A stretch of 64,000 nucleotides of DNA from Hofstenia miamia (Eukaryota; Xenacoelomorpha; Acoela). The DNA lies in NCBI GenBank assembly GCA_004352715.1, contig SCFE01000001.1, positions 7,292,495-7,356,494 of the forward strand. The letters are read 5' to 3'. Positions 9,813 to 23,895 of the stretch are shown one piece after another. The notes under the pieces are model-generated. The model had not been told where the DNA came from and did no database searches. It saw only the letters and a list, made by a program, of their open reading frames with translations. The position numbers and the translations under genes were made by a program. Within the stretch, counting starts at the first letter, position 1, and every line of letters starts with the position of its first letter.

Positions 9813-12800
9813 ATTATTGAAAGAATTTTTATAAATCTTTGAAACCAAGTATGAACACAAAAGAAGACTATATTTATAAATTAAACTTGCCACTTTTTAA
9901 AATTAAGAAATTATAATTATTGTAAAATCTAGTAAATTTAGAGGGAATAATTTGTAAAACTGACAATGACTTTGCAAGTCGAAATATATCTGCAGGTTCC
10001 TATTAAGGTTAATTAAGCTCTTAAAAAACGACACATTCAATTGTAAATGAATCGTTATATGAACTTTATCATCATTTATTAGTGCATTTTATATGGTCTT
10101 TGAAAAAATATGTACTATAAATGTTCGCTTTCTCTGTATGTGAAAGCATGTATTTATATTCTAAAAATTATTTTTGCTTGGAAATATTTATCGATTCAAC
10201 TTTTTATTTTTTCAATTCACATTTGTGTCGTCTGTGAAAACATTCATTTGTTTAATGTTAAACAAATGTTTTCATTTGAAAATAATTGTTAGTTATGATT
10301 TTTACCGAAAAAATTAGAAATATAATCTTTGTAAACTAAAAACGTGAATTTTTTGCTAGTATTCTAAAATTTATTTTTGCTTGGAAATATTAATTACGAC
10401 TTTTACCGAAAAAATTAGCAATGTTTGTAATTCAAAAACGTGAATTTTTTTAATATTTTCATTTAAAAAGATACTTTTATTTGAAATATTATTTTTGCCC
10501 AAAAAATTAGCAATAAAATGTTTGTAATTCCAAAAAACGTTAAATTTTTGCACATAGCATTTCATTTTTTAAAAATTGATCATTTAATATGAATAGAAAA
10601 ATTGTTACATTTTGAGCAATTCTAATCGCACAGGATTTTGAAAAATTCCTCACCATATATGTGAAGTGATCTTGTAACTACTCTCGCTAGCAATCACATA
10701 AAACAAAATCACACAATATAAAAATGGATATCTAACTGCATTTACACTTTCATGTAATTTTGACGCGTTTGTTAATGAAACAGGTTTTGTTGATATTTTT
10801 AATCTGGTAGAAAGATATTCTTCTTAATAATTTTACCAAAACTCATTTTTGCCTCAATTTCTTATTCACTTAAAAACTGTAGCTGAAATTGATCCTGTCT
10901 ATTAAATGCTATTAGCCTGTTTGAAATTTTTATCAAAGAAGTCTAATACCTCTGTAAATTTTGACAATTTCTTTTTGCCATGATACTCTTATTGTTGACC
11001 ACTTCACAGCGGATGACGCAAAAATGCGCGAATTGATTTGCTTGTCTTTGTCCTGCCACGGGTACAAGTCCTATGCTCATATTGGCTGCATACATTATCC
11101 AAATGGCAGTCAGTCAACAGATAATCGATCGCAGTCCACAGATCTGCATTGAAAGTGTGCTGCGCTTGTCATGTGACGTCTCGCACTAGAATTGTAATTT
11201 CGCTGAAAAAATCCAACTACCTGAAAATTCAACCAACGAGTTTTATAAAAAATGGTGCATGGTTTGCTATGAATGACACATTCGAAAAGAGACTTATCAA
11301 TTCGATGTGTGCAAAATTCCCTTATGCATCATTCCGTGCTTCAAAGACTATCATTCCAAATTTCACTATTAGCTCTTTACCAATACGATGAAGTCTGGTG
11401 TCATTACGAAATCGTGTTAGAATAAACTGGATTTTGAAAAAAAGTTCTGCATATAATTACCATTCCTGTAAAATAATGACTGAATGGGTTAATTCTTCAT
11501 CTTTCAATTTTCCGTAAAATAATACCGTAGTGAAGTGGTTAAAGAGGTAAAAAAGGATTTTCACCTAACCAAGCAAAACCGTTAGAAAACCACATGTAGG
11601 TGTCCAAATTTACAGAGATGGACATGGGGAATAGAAGTGAAAACTTTGAGCCGAATTGTGAAACCATACAAAAATACTATTCCATAACAGTCCACACAAA
11701 GTTGAACTTCATACAAATTATAACTATAAAGTTGAAAAATAAAATTAACATTTCGAAAATTTTGTATTATTATCACATACTGTTCTAAAATTCAATATAG
11801 AATTTTTAAATTCAGTGGTCAGTTGTTATTCGAAATATTTATTATACCACATTTTGGTGGAGCAAACCGAAAAATTAAAGAAATTTTTTTGAAAAGTATA
11901 AGAACGAACCAAAATGGGACGAATTGGCATTAATTTAAATGGGTCGGGCCTAAATTTTCAGACAATGTCTATCTCTGTGATGACTGCATATTGCTTATAC
12001 ATTGGCATACATTAACAGGAAACTAGGGCTCTGTCATAGGCCAAATAATAAGGCTCAACGAAAGATTGGCTAATTGATAATAGGCTAGCGACGAGGTGGG
12101 TTTCTAATAAAATAAGTGAAATGAATGCAAACATAAATATAACCTACTAATTTTGAAGATTTTCAAAGGTTGCATAAAAACCTACTTGCCTATGGCGAAA
12201 TTTATATAGGACAAAATATATCACAATAGGGAAAAAAATTCAGAACACTTAAGAATCTGTCAATCAATTAAATTCTAATCATATTGTTTAATGTAGAAAT
12301 GAACATCACTGTACGTAAAAAGCAGCTGAAACTACATGTTACTAAAACAACATTAGACTAAGAATAGATTTATGAAACAATATTCCTATTGATTTTGTAA
12401 ATTACAAGACAACATTTAGTTTTCTATTTATGGGGTAAATTCTCTTCCCGATTCTAAAAAATTATAAAAATATTGAAATTATGTGTTATTGAAATTCATT
12501 AATGAGGAAATATCACTCAAGTAGTACTTGCATTACTTGTTTCTCAAATTCAGATAAACATTTGCTACATAATATAATTTTCTTCATTAATAGTTGTACG
12601 TTAGGTGTAAATTCAAATTTATACATAGCAAAAATTTATTAATTAAACAGATGCTTTTAAACCTAAGATTGTTTGATATATTTTATAACATGCATCTTTA
12701 AAAATGCTCAACCATTTCCATTATAGTGCTCACTATGTTTGCATATATGTAGCATAATTTGCATTCATTTGCTATTTCCACTCAATAATATATCGCAGCA

Positions 12801-13002
12801 AAACTATAATTAAAACATTATAAAAAACTATTATATAGAAAACTAATTTTACAAGAAATACTTAAACATATTAACAAAAATTAATTCAAGTTTCTTTCCA
12901 TGAATAGAGCATAGACTATCAAATCACCTAAAGATGGTTACATTTAATACACAAGAAAAATTATTATGATAGAGATTTAGAAAACATGAATAATGTTTAT
13001 CA

Positions 13003-16000
13003 TTAAGAATAAGAAACATACAACAAAGATTCAGACAATTTACGCTCTTCTTCATTATCACTTGTGTAATCAATGACGACTTCATGTTCATAATTTGAAT
13101 CAAATGGAATTACTAAAATAGACAATAATTAATCTACAAACGTAAAAACTGCACACAATTGTTCTAAATGAGTAATTAGTACACGATTAATTGCAGTTTA
13201 TAATTTGCTGTATATTACATATATTGCATTTTCTTTCTAAAACTCATATTGTACAGTGCAAGCCAATGCATCGCTAAACTAGTATAACTTGCCCATTAGT
13301 TTTGGAAGCAGTTTTACATTTCAATAGGCCATACAAATTATAGCACAAATTCTTCAAGTGCCCCCGACGTGAAGACCACAAATTGCAAAGTATAAAATTT
13401 AAGAAAGCAGCAGAAGTTTGCATTGGGGAATTTAAAAATATATATCAGATTTAAAAAGCTATATACATACGCAGTATTCACTAGGTACTAACTTAAGATT
13501 ACATGTCCATCTCTTACAGTTAGTTCATGATCACTGCCAATAAACATTTAATGAAGAAAATCTAGACATTGTGAATCTTTAGTATCTGATCAACAATTTA
13601 CAGTAAACAGCTTTATACAGCTATGTAATTGACAATTTTTGTAATTACAATAGGTACATTTCATTCGGCATCTAGTTCAATAAAAATGGGTAAAAAACCC
13701 TTAAATTGAAAAGTGATCCTAAAAATACAATTCATCATCTTGGATTTTGCATACAAAATTATTAATTTAAAAACCCCAGTTGAAAAAGCTGCACTACACA
13801 ATTTTTGTAATACCACACTATGAACCGAAATTCCTGGAAGAGATCCTTTAATTTTCAAATAATGCACGAAAAACAAAACTTACAAGTGAAGTGCATATAA
13901 AGTCCTACACACTAGCGAGGCAATTTCTGACACATATGACAGCTGTTAATTTTTTGCGTTTTCATCACCACGATTTAATGTCTGACAGAAATCAATGACA
14001 TCATTTCCGACATCAATATTCGTGTTACTACATGCACATTAGTTAAGTTTCAATGTTTCAATGCATACTAATTCAATTGCTTAATGCACGTTATTTTGTT
14101 ACACTATTTAAAGAACAACAAACTACATGTTTAAAAGACTGATCTCAACCAACAAAATATATTACATAATGCTGAGCGTTTAATAAAATGTATAAAATTC
14201 TAAAATGTATCCCATAATTTGATGTTAATACTACTTTTTAATCAAACTTATAAAATTTTCATATACCTTGACATTCACTATGATGTTTTTTGAGGGCATC
14301 GTATTTCACCATCAGATCACCGTATTTTTGCAATAATTCGTCATATTTTGATGTACTTTGAACAGGTACGACATTGACTGTAGGTTGAAATGAGGGTATG
14401 GATATGTTGCAAACTTCAGAACCATCATTCGAAGTTATGTGTTGAACAGCTCGCGGTTTGTTTCCCGAGAGAAAATAAACTTTCTAAATAATAACTTAAT
14501 AACAATATTGCATAAAAGCTATACTTTGCATCCTTTTAATGAATTATCAACAGGATTTTTGACATCAACGATTGGTTCAATAATTGGAGTTACAGATGCA
14601 ACATTATCAGAGAACTCTTTCATTTGAGTGCGAAGGAATGTCTTATCTAAAGAAAAAATAGATAAATATTAAAAATGTGCCTACCAGTCGATACTGCACA
14701 GATGTCAACGGAAAGCAATTGCTTGTTTCCTTCGAAAACTTTACAAATTTCAAAAGGGCCTTCAGCCTGCAATTCTTCAATGTTCCATAGCTTCGTCACA
14801 TCAACATCAGGACGAAGCACAGCAATCGATCGAATGGAAAACGATCTATCGCAAGGAAAATACGCTAAAACATATTGGAGAGGATATTCTTTTTTTATTG
14901 AATCTTCTTCAAGGCGATGTTTAATTCTGCGAATCATTTGTGAATATGAAGATGGCTTAGGAAGCAAAGTGGCAATTTCCTCGGGTTTTTCTGCAAGAAC
15001 AAATCGAGCCTAAATATAAAAGAAATGAGCAATGTGCCACTCAAAATTGCTTTAAATTGATATCTCAAAAAATTAAATCAGCTTATTTCATCAACAGTTA
15101 ATTAAATCAATGATGTTTTTTGAAGATTTTAAACAATTACGGTGAAATACTACATCATTTCTAGGAGCAAATTACAAAAAATTGTAAATTACAAAAGTAA
15201 TTCGCCTGAAGATTGACGGTGCGTCGTTGAATGTGAAAATCCTGCTGGAGAGTGGTGTGCAATATGCGAATCTATGCAAATAAATTGTGATACTGCCTAT
15301 AGATGAACCAAGTGGTGAGACTAATCCAAAACTAGGTGGCAAATGTTGTGTCTTTTATTGATGATCATGCAAATCAAATCATGAGTTGAGTCTGACCCCG
15401 AGCTTTCATTGATTCAAATTCGATTCCCAGTAATTCCATAGTTTGTCAATAATATCAAATTATTTAGGTCAGTTGTATACATTTAAAGCTGCATTATCTT
15501 CCAGTAACTATGAATTCTCCTAAAATCAAGACAAAGGAAATAATTAAGTCACTGCAATAAATGAACATGTTCGTAATCAGAAAGATATCATTTGGACGGA
15601 CGAGACGAATGTGAATTTATTTTGCAGAAGTCACGGAAGGTCAAGTAGACGTGTACGAGCAGTCAGTACTTTACCGGCCTCGCGAGGCCCTAATGTGGAC
15701 ATAATTGGTGCAATTTCCTGTGAAGTAGTTGTCAAAATTACAGCCAAGAGAGGATCATTCAACCAATGATTGGATCAGTGGTCTTTTCGAAAAATGGGAA
15801 GCAATTGGCAAAAAACTAAATCTTGTGCTGATCTGTGACAATGACCATGTCATTCACGCATTAGAAGAGTTGTTGGAAAAATGATGTTACACTACTACGC
15901 CTAGGACTTTTTTCACCACAACTTAATCCAATTGAGTACGTATAAGCTAGTCTAAAATAAAAAATAAAAATGTGCGAATACAAGTTGAAGGCCGAGGAGT

Positions 16001-18366
16001 GCGAGAACAGCGTCTGTTATTTGGAACAGATAATCAATGACGGAAATAGAGAACAACATCGTTGTGAGTTCTATCCAGTATACCACAACATTTTATATGG
16101 CTGGAATAAATGAAGATATTCATCCTGGAGACTTATATCCTTCTGCAAGATACATTCAAGAACACTTTTCAATGTTAATTATATTGTCTCAAGATATATT
16201 TTTTTCAAGTCCCATTTAAGTTTCGTAATTTAAAATTGAGGTTTGTGTAATTTTCCATTTTTACATGTAACTTACTTTTGATTTGGAGAAATTTGCAATT
16301 GCGGTTTTGAAATTTACACCTAGAAATGGTGTAGATATCAATCTGAGAGCAATGCTTATATTTTATGTAACAATGTCAACATTCTAAAAAATTGAATCAT
16401 ATATAAATAATCGCGTACACACTTCCAAATTTAGTTGTGCGTTAATTAAATGACGAAAGATTGTGCGCAAAATTAGATCCGAGTAACTCTACAAATTAGG
16501 CTTACAACAAAGTTGTAATAGCGCACACACTTACATTTCTTGTGCGCCTCATTAAATCTAGAAGGTTTGCGAGCAAAATTGTAAGTGCGTACGCTACTTT
16601 AGAAATTGAAATAATAATCGCACATATTGAATTACAATGTTGCAAAGCTATCCAACATCTTACTACCCGGATACCTCTCCCTACCTGAAATCAACAAGTG
16701 ATTGCTATTGTTCAAATCATGTTCATTCATTAATAGCTGAAGACGATAATTTCCTATTCGTTCAAGAGTGCAGAAAATACTACAAGATGAAATTTATTGA
16801 GTCTAACTATTGTTATTCCTATGTATGTATTGTATAAAAATATACCATATTCTATTCGAAAGTAATTTAAGAAAACAACAAAGAACAAAAATTATATCAA
16901 GTATTTACTGAATATAATGATTTTTTCAGAACAATGATATTGCAAAGTCTGCGAGTGGTAATATTGATCTTCCTAACGATAGCGCGGTTGACAAATATTG
17001 CTGAACTTGTTGGTTGTGATGTTTTATGATGCCATCTGCTCAACGTCTCGAAAAGAATTTTAGCTGAGGCATCAAAAAATTGCTTTGAAAAGGAAAAATC
17101 CACTTTGGATTCACTACCCAAAGAAATTTTGAATGTCAACATAGGTGAAAAAATAAAAAAACTAGGAGAGCGTGAACTTTTTTTTACAATCCTGAGTCTC
17201 ATCACAAAAATCAGATATTCAAAATGCAGATCCTTGACTAATAAAGTACTCGTCCTAATTAACAGTTTTGGGCGGAATACTTGGTACTTAATAAATCTAA
17301 AGATTTTTTATGAGCATTGGGTACCATTTGTCTTCATATTTACCTCTATGATCGTCAAAGAGACATTCAACATTTTGGATATCATCAATGCTCTAAATTA
17401 TACAAAGCGCTTAAGAGAATAATCTTCGTCATCTAATGGAAAGAATTGGATAGATTTGTAATGAAAAGATGGAGGAAATTCAAAGTAAATTCTATGATCT
17501 GTCATAAAGTGTTGGAATGATTCTAACAATCATGCTTTTAACAAACTCCCTTCGGAACGATTTTCAACGAAAATGTAACTACAACCAGTTTAAACAAATC
17601 AATTATTAAAACCTGTATTAAAATGCACAATACTGACGTGAATGCCGGTATAGAACAAATGGCTGTCTGCAATTACACGTTTCTATTACTCGTGAACATC
17701 AGTCAATACGCCAAAGCATTCTTCTCATAGACATTGCTTATCAAAATCCCCTTTAAATAATCGTCTTGATAATGCATATAAAAACTACGACTTAAATTGA
17801 AATAAGCCTACTGTTCACATAATAATTCTAGATAAACCTGTAAAATGTACTGCTGTACATATTAGAATTACCAAGTTCCGCACATTGCAAATCAATGATC
17901 CCTGATAATAAATGATCTACAATTAATTCCTGCAAGAATAAATACGTTACGAAAAATATTTTTTCAGCGAGTGCATAACGCAGCTCTAACCCACATACAA
18001 GGCACATAGAACATTAGAAAGTACTATAATAAGGATTGTAATACACATTTACCATAGTTGAAGGGGAAACATTTGGATTTGCTGCAACTAAACCTTTCAA
18101 TCTAGACCTGGTTCGACATTCTTCTACTTTTAACGGATCTGGAGAATGATCGTGTGCATGATTCATAAAATATCTTTCTCCTAAAATATTAATAGCCAGG
18201 GGTAGGTGCAAAACAATTTATTACCCACTGTTTTTACGCGTCCACGACACTTCCTATCACTGCAACGCCAATAAGTTCCACCATTACTTCTAGTATAAGC
18301 CTTGTGATAAATGTATCCATCCAAAAGCAATTGTAAGTAGCCTTTTGTAGATGGAACGTATTCCAT
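13003..18366 (-). CDS. FLYWCH-type zinc-finger gene A (six exons)
   Basis: Exons (minus strand, high to low): 18366-18225, 18180-18053, 15009-14685, 14646-14525, 14483-14267, 13112-13003, all with GT-AG introns, together 347 codons plus stop. Exons 1-2 encode one FLYWCH zinc finger: TYWRCSDRKCRGR supplies the two Cys and AHDHSPD the His pair. Exon 3 holds the conserved block PKPSSYSQMIRRIK...LAYFPCD...LRPDVD, reminiscent of the linker between FLYWCH and DDE domains in MULE transposase proteins, but no DDE domain follows. Exon 5 ends in a coiled-coil-like segment (SKYDELLQKYGDL). The last exon is acidic (VIPFDSNYEHE, TSDNEEE) and unrelated to that of gene B. The 3-kb second intron contains a mariner relic. 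A nuclear DNA-binding role is inferred. Exon 6 is the least certain, supported by phase and an acceptor. Confidence 0.85.
15190..15960 (+). mobile_element. Tc1/mariner-superfamily transposase relic in gene A intron 2
   Basis: Broken plus-strand frames show the DDE pattern of the IS630/Tc1/mariner superfamily: WTDETNVNLFCRSHGR with the second acidic residue at ~15595, then GPNVDIIGAIS, and FSPQLNPIEYV near 15905-15945, the hallmark region carrying the last catalytic residue. Several stops and shifts are present. It lies antisense to gene A inside its largest intron, which it helps explain. Terminal repeats were not identified. Confidence 0.75.
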
Positions 18367-18971
18367 GCTAACAATTCAACTAAATATATACCATAATCTC
18401 AAAGTTGGTAAAATCATCAATAATAAAGAAATAATTTTCAGCATTTGAGCAAAAGCGACCAAGCCATTATTTAATTTTAAATATATTACCGAAAATTTCA
18501 AATCTTTCTTGTTAAAAATAGAGTGTGGTCAACATGGCCTCTAAAAAAATGATCAATAGTTATCATGTTCAAACATATATTTTAATAAAATTTATAAATT
18601 ATCACATTAATATAATTTTAAAAAATCATTATTTTGGACAATAATTTTAAAATTTCTAATGCATTTTACAATGAACTAAGACCGAATATTTTAAAACTAA
18701 CATTTGGAAAATTGGCCACCATTTTATTTGTATTTATTCGCCGAATACTCAAAAAACCGTAAAAGTCAGTATTTAAATTTAACAAATTTGTATTTAGCCC
18801 AAATATCATTGTCATTAATGCTGTTACATTTTTACTTAAGATTGCTCTAAACTTTTTACATAAGTGATAACCACGCTTCATTTAAATGTCTTAGTATTTA
18901 AAATTTTAATCTTAATTTGCAATCATGGCAAAGATGAACGTTATGTTGTTTCTTAAAAGTATGCTATTAGA
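18367..18971. promoter_or_regulatory. 605-bp divergent promoter region between FLYWCH genes A and B
   Basis: The two ATGs (18366 minus, 18972 plus) face away from each other with 605 bp between them, so both promoters must lie here unless there are 5' UTR introns reaching beyond. The sequence is very AT-rich; I see no specific box I would defend. Confidence 0.5.
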
Positions 18972-21900
18972 ATGGAATTCATTCCTTCAAATCGAGGTGG
19001 GCAACAATTACTTATTGATGGACATATTTATCATAAGGATTACACTCGAAACAACTATACATATTGGAGATGCCGAGATAGACAGTGCCGTGGACGGGCT
19101 AAAACAATAGGTAATTTGGCATACAAAAATCATTTTAACCTGCCCCATAGGTCAGCGATATTTCTTGTTCCAATCACACAATCATGCCGCAGACCCCCTT
19201 AGAATTGAAGAATGCAAGACCAGAACGCGCATGAAAGGTCTTGTTGCAGCTAATCCTACAGTGCCTTCTTCTATAATGGTAAGTAATGCGTTTTAACATT
19301 TTTTTCACCTTTGTTAAGACAGTTATTTCCTAATCAGAATTTTTTGAATGTTGAATATTCTTTAGAACAATTTCAATGTTTAGGCGAGATTTGTCCTTGC
19401 TGAAAAATCAGAAAGTGTAGCTGCTTTGTTACCAACTCCTTCAACATATTCAAAAATGATTAGTAGAGTTAAGCAGCGATTAGAAGAAAATGTGGCAAAA
19501 AACGAATTCCCTATGCAATATGTTCTGGCTTACTTTCCATGTGATGGTACGTTTTCGATTCGATCTATAACAGTACTGCGCCCAGATGTGGATATTAGTA
19601 AAACATGGACAACTGAAGAGCTTCAAGCAGAAGGTCCATTTGAAATCATCAAAATTTACGAGGGCACCAAACAGCTTCTCAAGGTTGACATTTGTGCTGT
19701 TTCAACAGGTTCTTATTTTATTTGAAGATGAATTATAGATTTGTATATAGCATTGACTTAATTTAGTTATTCAATACCTAAATGTGTGGCTCCTTTGAAC
19801 AGTTTACATGCGGGTAACAGGTATGAGGAAACCCTATATATAACTCAGTTCAAGTGAACCCTCTTAGATTTCTTGATACCTGGGATTCTGATTGTCACAA
19901 ATAAAAAACTGACTGAATTATAACTATCACTCCACAGTCCATATTGAGTTCATGCTTCGCAGTTTAACCTGCTATTGGAACGATAATCGGGAACTCATCA
20001 CAAGTCCACAGCCCTTTGCATCTAATGACTTTTTATATTTTTCCATTAAATTTAACATTATTGATAGAGCACTGCCTGATAACATACCACTACGTTTATA
20101 GACAAACGAAAAGAAATGAGTTAAATTTCAATACTTCTACAAATTTATTATATCATATTAACAGATGTATGTGCGTTTAATTTGAAGACAATTTCAAGTT
20201 TGATCGAATTTTTTAGAGAATAAAATTTATTTTACAATTAATCCGAGTTCTGTAAGCTAAAAATTAATTATTTGCGACTAGTAATAACTGAAATGTTTAT
20301 GGCATATTCGATCGAGTTTAAGTATTAATGATTTTTCCGATCTTGTTTTGCGAGCTTATTCGAGGTCAAGTTCTTAACATTCCGAGTACTCGAAAACCCT
20401 GTCGCCAAATCGGAATTCCTGGCCCGTATATAGTAATTAGTTCAGAGCTTAAAATTAATGTACGACAGTTTAACATTGCTCCTCTGTGCAGCTATTGCTT
20501 CAATACATAGACTGCATAAAAACTTTCGATTTACAACATCCTTAAATGTAATAGGGACATGTAATTTCACAATATAATTGCAAGTATTTGCTTTCCATAA
20601 ATCGTCTGTATATTGATTGTATTAACATTAATAGCATTTTTAATTTTTAAAATTTGTTTATACGCAGTAAGTGTTGGTTTTTGACATACTAGGTTTAGGA
20701 GGTTTCTCGAGAGGTTGATCAATCATGGCTACGAACCTGTCTGAGAAAAGTAATCAGTGTGAATCAATATGGAGCAGCAACATTACTAATACTCTTCTTC
20801 CTATATATTTAATCGAAATTAATAAAAGATTTTGTTTTCATTTTTATATTTCTCTAGTAGTCTTTGTAATCCAATGTACTAAAATTATCATGAAAATTCA
20901 GTGTATAATTGTAAGTTAATATATTGTTGGTTGGAAACATTTTTCCATGTGGTTGTTTCTAATGCATACATTTGTAATTGAGCTAATATTCAATGTTGTA
21001 TTGGTTTGTGCTTTTTCTTTTAATTTATACTTCTTTTAGATAAAGCAATTTTGCGTGAACGCATGAAACAATTGTCTGACGACGTTGCTGCTATCACACC
21101 TATTATTGATCCTCTTCAACAAGATGTTAATCATTCAGTAGATAACACTTTAAAACCTTGCAAGGTTAGCATTAAAATATCAGTGTTTAACTAAACGGTG
21201 AATAGCTCACTATATCTTAGGTAATTTAACCTCCTTACAATGATTGTATTATAGTATCTATAATATTTGTTTATATAGTTTGCTTAGAAATCGATATTAA
21301 TATCAAATATAAATTCATGACTTTATATGGTATTTCTCATGCGTAGTCGTCATCTTCGATGTAATATCCCACACAATAAGACCTTTTTATCTAATGGACA
21401 TTGTAAAAACCAGTTTTACTATTTCAAACGTCATCAATTAAAGTCTAATCCTTTATTTACCGCACAAATTTATAATTGGAATTTGCTGAACTATTTGATA
21501 AAAGGTTATACTAAAATAATTATATTTGGTTTTAAAATTAGTAGTTCTCTAATTAATTGAACTGTCTATTCTGATACTGTTTATCCATTGTTACGTAATG
21601 CTAAATAAATTTGCTTGTTATCCTCATTTTTGTATTGATTTCTAGCTAGTGTATTTATTGAATACAATGTAGTCTTTTATCAGCAATGGAAAATAGAAGG
21701 ATTTTATACTTTCATCTTCAAATGACCAAGGTGTATTCATGGATGATACTGCGACGTTTTACCGAGCAATAGCAGTTAAAGACTATCTAAACCTAATTAT
21801 TATAATCTTTGGATTAATGATTGGCCTCGTAAAAGCCCATCAGAAACATTTGGGTCCGGGTGTGTAAAATTATTGAAGCCAGATACCCAACAAACCCGAA

Positions 21901-23895
21901 GGAACTCATATCTTCAATTGTGTATACTTAAGAATACAATAACATCAATAAATTCGTGGGCAGAAGAATTCAATTTAAAAATCAATGATAAGAAAACCAA
22001 GATTATAAATTTCTCTTTAAGTAAACTAAGTAATTGTCAATGTCAGCAAACACAAACTTGTTATTCTTCACCAATGCATGCGATTATTCTTGGAATTACA
22101 CTTCAAGACAATTTGAAATTCAACAAACATGGAAAGCATCTGTTATCAAGTCTAAATGCCCAAATTTACATTCTAAGAGATCTAAAATCAAACAATTACA
22201 CAATGAAGGAAATAAATAAAGTTTTTGAGTCACTAATTTTAAGCAAAATAAGATATGGAATATCAGTTTATGGATCAGACTCTGCAGTTCTTACAAACAT
22301 CAATAGATTTTTATTACGATGCTTTAAAGCTGGTTTTTGTGAAAAGATATATGATTCCTTTAAGATAAGAGATGAGGAAGACATTAGACTTGCTAGGAAA
22401 ATTGTAGAAAATCCACGACATCCAATGATTAATTACTTCATAATAAACGAAAATAAAAAAGAGCAATCAACTAGATTAAATCAAAAATATCAAATGCCAT
22501 TAGTACGAACTGAAACATTCAAGAATATATTTGCATATCGCGCAATGAAGTTAATTTAAATGACAGCAGTAATAAACATTTAATTTTATTTAATTTTGGT
22601 TATTGTTCTTTTATTCTTTTTATGTTCATATTTATCTTCAGTCTGTATTTGACTTGAATTAATTATAGTGTTCTACTGTTCTACTGCAGAAATAAAATTT
22701 TCAGAGAAATTGGAATTAACTGTTTTAAATGCAAATAGGGAAAATTTTTAATTGAATTGTATATCGATATTCACTAGTTAACTTTTAATAAAATGCCATG
22801 TTTCTTCACAGCCCTTTAATTTTTTCAGAACTATTCAATGTCAATTATACTGAGAGATATCCTCAAAAGCTATCAAAAGTTTATTTTATTCGATAAACGA
22901 TTACGAAATCCGCAAAAAACGTTAGTGTACGTAAACATCTAGGCGCAGCTGTAATCCTTATACATGTATGACAGTTAGCGCAAACAGTGAAAGTTTGATG
23001 TAGAAAACGACCGTATTGCGGACTTGTGCGCTATTTGAGAGAATTATTGATACACATTAATTAGGATATTGTCTACATTCATGGACCAGATTTACTTCTC
23101 CATAACGCAGTTTTGGGTTCTCCGCTATTTTAGGGTTTTAATACAATTTCGAGAGCATTTCTGAGAAGTAGTTGTTGATCGGATGATTGTGTGAGGGAAT
23201 TAAATCAGTTTCTGATACCTCTTTAGTGTGGTGATGTAACGCATTTTGGTTGGAGGGTGGAAAGGTACATTTATTACTCAACGTACTAACTAAGGACATT
23301 TACTGCTTAAATTATAAAATGTAAGGAGGTTTTTCAGTCCACGTTTTCGCCGCATCTGCCTCAGTATATGAATCTTAGAACTTATAGCTTGAAACAGCAT
23401 ACAATTTTTTGAAGCGAGATTGTAAAGAATAAGATTTGTCCAAAGACAAATATATTTGTTTGGGGCTTAACATGCATTCAGTAAAATTTACTGAGTTCTT
23501 TAGAAAGTTTTCTTTCTTTCTGGAAATACTGCGCGCACCGTCCAAGCCGCTGCTCCTGGCGATGCTTCTTCAGATGTTAGAATATCTCTCCCGTCATTTA
23601 ATCCAACAGTCAATCTAACCACACTTACTGCTACAGATCGTAATTATACAGATTTGCTAAACAAGTATAACGATTTATATCAAAAACATGAAGCTTTAAA
23701 GAAAAAGCACAGTGCATGTGAAGGTAAAACAGGAATTCATTATTTATTAAGTTGATTAAAATTTTGCGTATAACATGTAAGCTGTCGTTTCCTTCTGTTA
23801 TGATTATTTTAGATTTAGCAGTTGTTGCCAAACGTCTTCGTCTAATGCTTGAATCTCAAGGTGAATTTATGCAAGACGATACCGTCGAATCTTAA
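18972..23895 (+). CDS. FLYWCH-type zinc-finger gene B (six exons)
   Basis: Exons: 18972-19110, 19151-19278, 19384-19708, 21040-21164, 23504-23723, 23813-23895, together 339 codons plus stop. Exon lengths and intron phases (1,0,1,0,1) match gene A; exons 2 and 3 are exactly equal (128 and 325 nt). Exons 1-2 encode FLYWCH: YTYWRCRDRQCRGR and SHNHAADP. Exon 3 has PTPSTYSKMISRVKQR, LAYFPCDGTFSIRS and VLRPDVD, as in gene A. Exon 5 contains the helical YTDLLNKYNDLYQKHEALKK; exon 6 gives DLAVVAKRLRLMLESQ and ends QDDTVES. The exon 3 donor is GTTCTT, weak but consistent with the paralogue. A strong donor (GTAAG at 23906) just after the stop hints at a 3' UTR intron. Intron 4 contains a LINE relic. 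Probably a nuclear, possibly transposase-derived, regulator; function unproven. Confidence 0.88.
21860..22559 (+). pseudogene. LINE reverse transcriptase C-terminal fragment in gene B intron 4
   Basis: A 228-codon frame encodes the post-palm part of a non-LTR RT: SINSWAEEFNLKINDKKTKI followed by ILGITLQDNLKFNKH, the usual 'W....L.lN..KT..i.f' and 'lGi..D..L.w..H' signature after the YADD box, then the thumb and ILSKIRYGISVYGSD. The catalytic YADD itself is not present. It is in the same orientation as the host gene but is unconnected to its splicing. Confidence 0.8.

Noticed and set aside
10961-11391. Two consecutive plus frames (63 and 80 codons)
   Set aside because: They look somewhat protein-like, but no motif, splice structure or second copy supports them.
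14675-15013. Plus-strand 112-codon frame
   Set aside because: Antisense shadow of FLYWCH gene A exon 3, which has splice sites and a conserved paralogue.
17105-17422. 105-codon plus frame in gene A intron 2
   Set aside because: No recognisable domain; composition is like surrounding AT-rich DNA.
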